5,623 bases of DNA. It comes from Thermoplasmata archaeon. GTDB lineage: Archaea; Thermoplasmatota; Thermoplasmata; Thermoplasmatales; Thermoplasmataceae. Of this stretch, positions 3,983 to 5,623 are shown piece after piece. The first letter of the stretch is position 1. Every line of letters begins with the position of its first letter. The stretch covers positions 1-5,623 of the forward strand of contig JAKAYH010000178.1 in assembly GCA_021826835.1 (NCBI GenBank), in the 5' to 3' direction. The notes under the pieces are model-generated. The model was not told where the DNA came from, ran no database searches, and was given only the letters and a program-made list of their open reading frames with translations. The translations under genes were made by a program, and so were the position numbers.

Positions 3983-5437
3983 TTAGTCGAGAAGCCTCAT
4001 TATCGCCTTGTCGCCCACTGTAGCCACAAATTCAAAACCTGCCTCCAAGTAAGCCTGCACGTAATTTGATGGAACTGCAACCTGCCTGCTACCGTTTGTC
4101 CTATTTTTCAGCCTCTTTGTGTCCGACTCGATTAAGTCCCACATCTGCTTTGTCTCCTCTGTTAGGACTCTCTCAGGATCTCCATCAATCCTTAACTGTG
4201 CCTCATATACCTTGGCTATCCTCTCCTGATATACTTTTTCGAAGGATTCCCATACCTTTTCTGCTATCTCGTCAGATTCTGAAATCATGATTCTGTTGAT
4301 CTCATCCTCACCCTGGTTTCCGAAGTACTTGAGCATTCCCTTGACAACTTCCCTGTCTATCTCTTCCCTGCTCACTTCATAATTATGGGTTCCAAGATAC
4401 TTTGTTGATCCTTCATAAGCCTGCCTTAATTCTTCTATGTGCGCAGTCATATCCTCATAAACGGATTGCATGTCGCCCTTATGCCCGGATATGAACTGTC
4501 TCCAAGAATGTGTTATCAGTCCTTTGCTCTCTGCCAGTGCCAGTTGTGTCACGAAATATCTTCTTAAAATGTAGGGCCTCCAATTGAAGCCGCTTTTCAC
4601 TATAGCATCCTTGATGAATCTGCTCACGTAATCCGTTGCAAGAAATGACCTATCGCTGATCTGGGCAGGAACGATTAACGGGCTGTCGGATTTCAAATCC
4701 TTCCTCTGCTCCAGATATTCCTTCAGGTAAACGCATCCTTCTTTTGACAGGAAAGTATAGTATTCACGGCTGTTCTTGCTCAGTGATGTTCTCACCCTGA
4801 TCCTGAGCGGCATTTTTGTTATTTCCACCTTGCCATCATCGATCTGCAGGTCCAACAAATCTGAAATCTTCAATCCATCTGTGCCATCAAAATTGCCGAT
4901 TACCTCTGGCCTCACTCCCGAAAATGCAATCAGGCTGATCATCAGCCCTGTCTTCGTTCTCGCCTGTCGCAAAACTGTTGCCAACTGCTCGTTTGTTGGG
5001 ACTTGCTCATTGTCCTTTACGGGCCTTATGTGTTTGTTTCCGATCTTTACCTTAACCTTTCCATTGATACGGTTGAATTCAAGGAAGCTCACAACCGATT
5101 GTAAATACACCGCTATACCTGAACCGGATTTGCCTTCCTTTTCAAGCTTCCTGACGTATTCAATGTGTTTGTCTGCGTATGTGTCGGCATCAGTTTTTGC
5201 CAGCTGGATTAGCCTTTGTGGAGAATCCTTCATTACTTCAAGCCATTCTATCTTGACTTTCTCATCACTGAAGTCCAGATTTTTCCCATCAATGCGGTTT
5301 AGAAATTCGAGGAACATTCCAAGATTTCTGAGATAATACCCTGCTGTAAGTTGACTCCCTGCCTTGGTATCATCATTCCACTTTTTCACAAGCTTATTTT
5401 CGAGCAGCAAGTGCCACCTTACACCTGATTTTCTCAT
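3983..5437 (-). CDS. Tyrosine recombinase (archaeal integrase), 484 aa
   Basis: A phage-integrase/XerD-type recombinase that would cut and rejoin DNA at the element's attachment site. Residues about 1-140 form the core-binding domain. The catalytic domain shows Arg176 in the phrase GVRPEVIGNFDGTDGLKI, a likely Lys221 in the beta-hairpin region, RPYILRRYFVTQ (287-298) with Arg292, GHKGD with His319, and the nucleophile Tyr327 in SVYED. The usual box II histidine is a tyrosine (Tyr289); from memory this is normal for the archaeal group using the phrase 'RPYxLRxYF'. A long C-terminal extension of about 155 residues follows, ending with YLEAGFEFVATVGDKAIMRL, a segment common in archaeal integrases. 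The ATG at 5437 is preferred over TTG 5443 because a TATA box lies 24 bp upstream of it. A candidate attachment site is 70 bp from the start. All catalytic residues appear present, so it is probably active. Confidence 0.92.
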   Translation of the reverse strand: MRKSGVRWHLLLENKLVKKWNDDTKAGSQLTAGYYLRNLGMFLEFLNRIDGKNLDFSDEKVKIEWLEVMKDSPQRLIQLAKTDADTYADKHIEYVRKLEKEGKSGSGIAVYLQSVVSFLEFNRINGKVKVKIGNKHIRPVKDNEQVPTNEQLATVLRQARTKTGLMISLIAFSGVRPEVIGNFDGTDGLKISDLLDLQIDDGKVEITKMPLRIRVRTSLSKNSREYYTFLSKEGCVYLKEYLEQRKDLKSDSPLIVPAQISDRSFLATDYVSRFIKDAIVKSGFNWRPYILRRYFVTQLALAESKGLITHSWRQFISGHKGDMQSVYEDMTAHIEELRQAYEGSTKYLGTHNYEVSREEIDREVVKGMLKYFGNQGEDEINRIMISESDEIAEKVWESFEKVYQERIAKVYEAQLRIDGDPERVLTEETKQMWDLIESDTKRLKNRTNGSRQVAVPSNYVQAYLEAGFEFVATVGDKAIMRLLD

Positions 5438-5457
5438 ACTCAAATAATGGGCGAAAA

Positions 5458-5465
5458 TATTTAAG
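5458..5465 (-). promoter_or_regulatory. TATA box of the integrase gene
   Basis: CTTAAATA on the minus strand (within CCTTAAATAT) is centred about 24 bp before the ATG at 5437, predicting a leaderless transcript. An inverted repeat, ATTATT (5467-5472) / AATAAT (5478-5483), lies directly upstream and may be an operator or recombinase arm site. Confidence 0.55.
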
Positions 5466-5466
5466 G

Positions 5467-5483
5467 ATTATTAATTGAATAAT
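5467..5483. repeat. A+T-rich inverted repeat between integrase promoter and att site
   Basis: ATTATT and AATAAT are perfect 6-bp arms around AATTG. The location between the attachment site and the integrase TATA box suits a regulator or recombinase arm-binding site, but such A+T-only repeats arise easily by chance. Confidence 0.3.
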
Positions 5484-5506
5484 TTTTTAGGAAATTTAAA
5501 CTTTAA

Positions 5507-5524
5507 TCGAATCCCGCCGGTCCA
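5507..5524 (+). other. Partial tRNA 3' end; candidate integrase attachment site (att)
   Basis: TCGAATCCCGCCGGTCCA reads as the end of a tRNA: most of a T-loop (TCGAAT, normally TTCGAAT), the 3' half of the T-stem (CCCGC), and the 3' strand of an acceptor stem (CGGTCCA or CGGTCC plus A). The bases before it (ACTTTAA) do not continue as a tRNA, so only the 3' end is present. Integrases commonly use tRNA 3' ends and leave such fragments; this one is 70 bp from the integrase start. Given its orientation, the element would lie to the left and the host chromosome to the right, with the whole tRNA beyond the left edge. It could equally be attP of a free circle. The tRNA's identity cannot be told from this piece. 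Confidence 0.7.
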
Positions 5525-5592
5525 TAATTTTATGCACCCGAATCTCAAGCATATGTTGTTGATTTAAAGCGACAGATTAGGTTAAAAAAACC

Positions 5593-5600
5593 TTAAATAT
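5593..5600 (+). promoter_or_regulatory. TATA-like box pointing out of the window
   Basis: TTAAATAT within CCTTAAATAT is the same ten bases as the integrase box but on the plus strand. A transcript would begin near the last bases of the window, implying a rightward gene starting just beyond 5623. An inverted repeat AGGTT / AACCT overlaps its left side (about 5579-5594). If 5507-5524 is the right-hand att site, this promoter belongs to the host chromosome. Confidence 0.35.
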
Positions 5601-5623
5601 CTTTCTTTTCCAATCTCACTTGA

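Noticed and set aside
4776..5336. A long plus-strand open frame opposite the integrase gene
   Set aside because: It is antisense to a clearly conserved recombinase and its Ser/Leu/Phe-rich translation is typical of a shadow frame.

Overview
The window looks like part of an archaeal mobile element, either an integrated plasmid/provirus or a free plasmid carrying an attachment site. The archaeal signs are an RFC-small-subunit-type AAA+ protein, an archaeal-type tyrosine recombinase, TATA boxes about 25 bp upstream of apparently leaderless starts, and internal genes with Shine-Dalgarno sequences close to the AGGAGGTGATC consensus. The A+T-rich sequence and the integrase style suggest Thermoplasmata or another euryarchaeal-grade lineage. 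That placement is an inference, not a demonstration.

Layout, left to right. Positions 1-83 hold the N-terminus of a minus-strand gene that runs off the left edge. Positions 84-554 hold no convincing gene, but contain a strong hairpin (221-257) and two short direct-repeat pairs (384-403, 461-484). A small plus-strand gene of unknown function (78 aa) lies at 555-791. Positions 792-1162 are non-coding and lie between two convergent genes. They carry twelve copies of AAATGGT in four clusters (4-2-2-4): six copies point right, then six point left, with a very A+T-rich spacer. This is the most striking feature and is a candidate replication origin or partition site. Then come four minus-strand genes, read right to left: a tyrosine recombinase (3983-5437), an RFC-like AAA+ protein without the clamp-loader collar (2926-3756), a 53-aa AbrB-like protein (2597-2758), and a 462-aa protein resembling DUF3987/plasmid helicase-like ATPases with degraded nucleotide-binding motifs (1163-2551). 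Just upstream of the integrase, 5507-5524 matches the 3' end of a tRNA gene, as expected for an integrase attachment site. The sequence beyond it may be host chromosome, and a promoter there points out of the window.

Working model (inference): the integrase recombines the element at a tRNA gene. The RFC-like AAA+ protein, the AbrB-like protein and the DUF3987-like protein form a replication/maintenance cassette acting on the symmetric iteron array into which the last gene runs. No Orc1/Cdc6, MCM, primase-polymerase or known Rep protein is recognisable here, so the initiator is either the 462-aa protein or lies outside the window.
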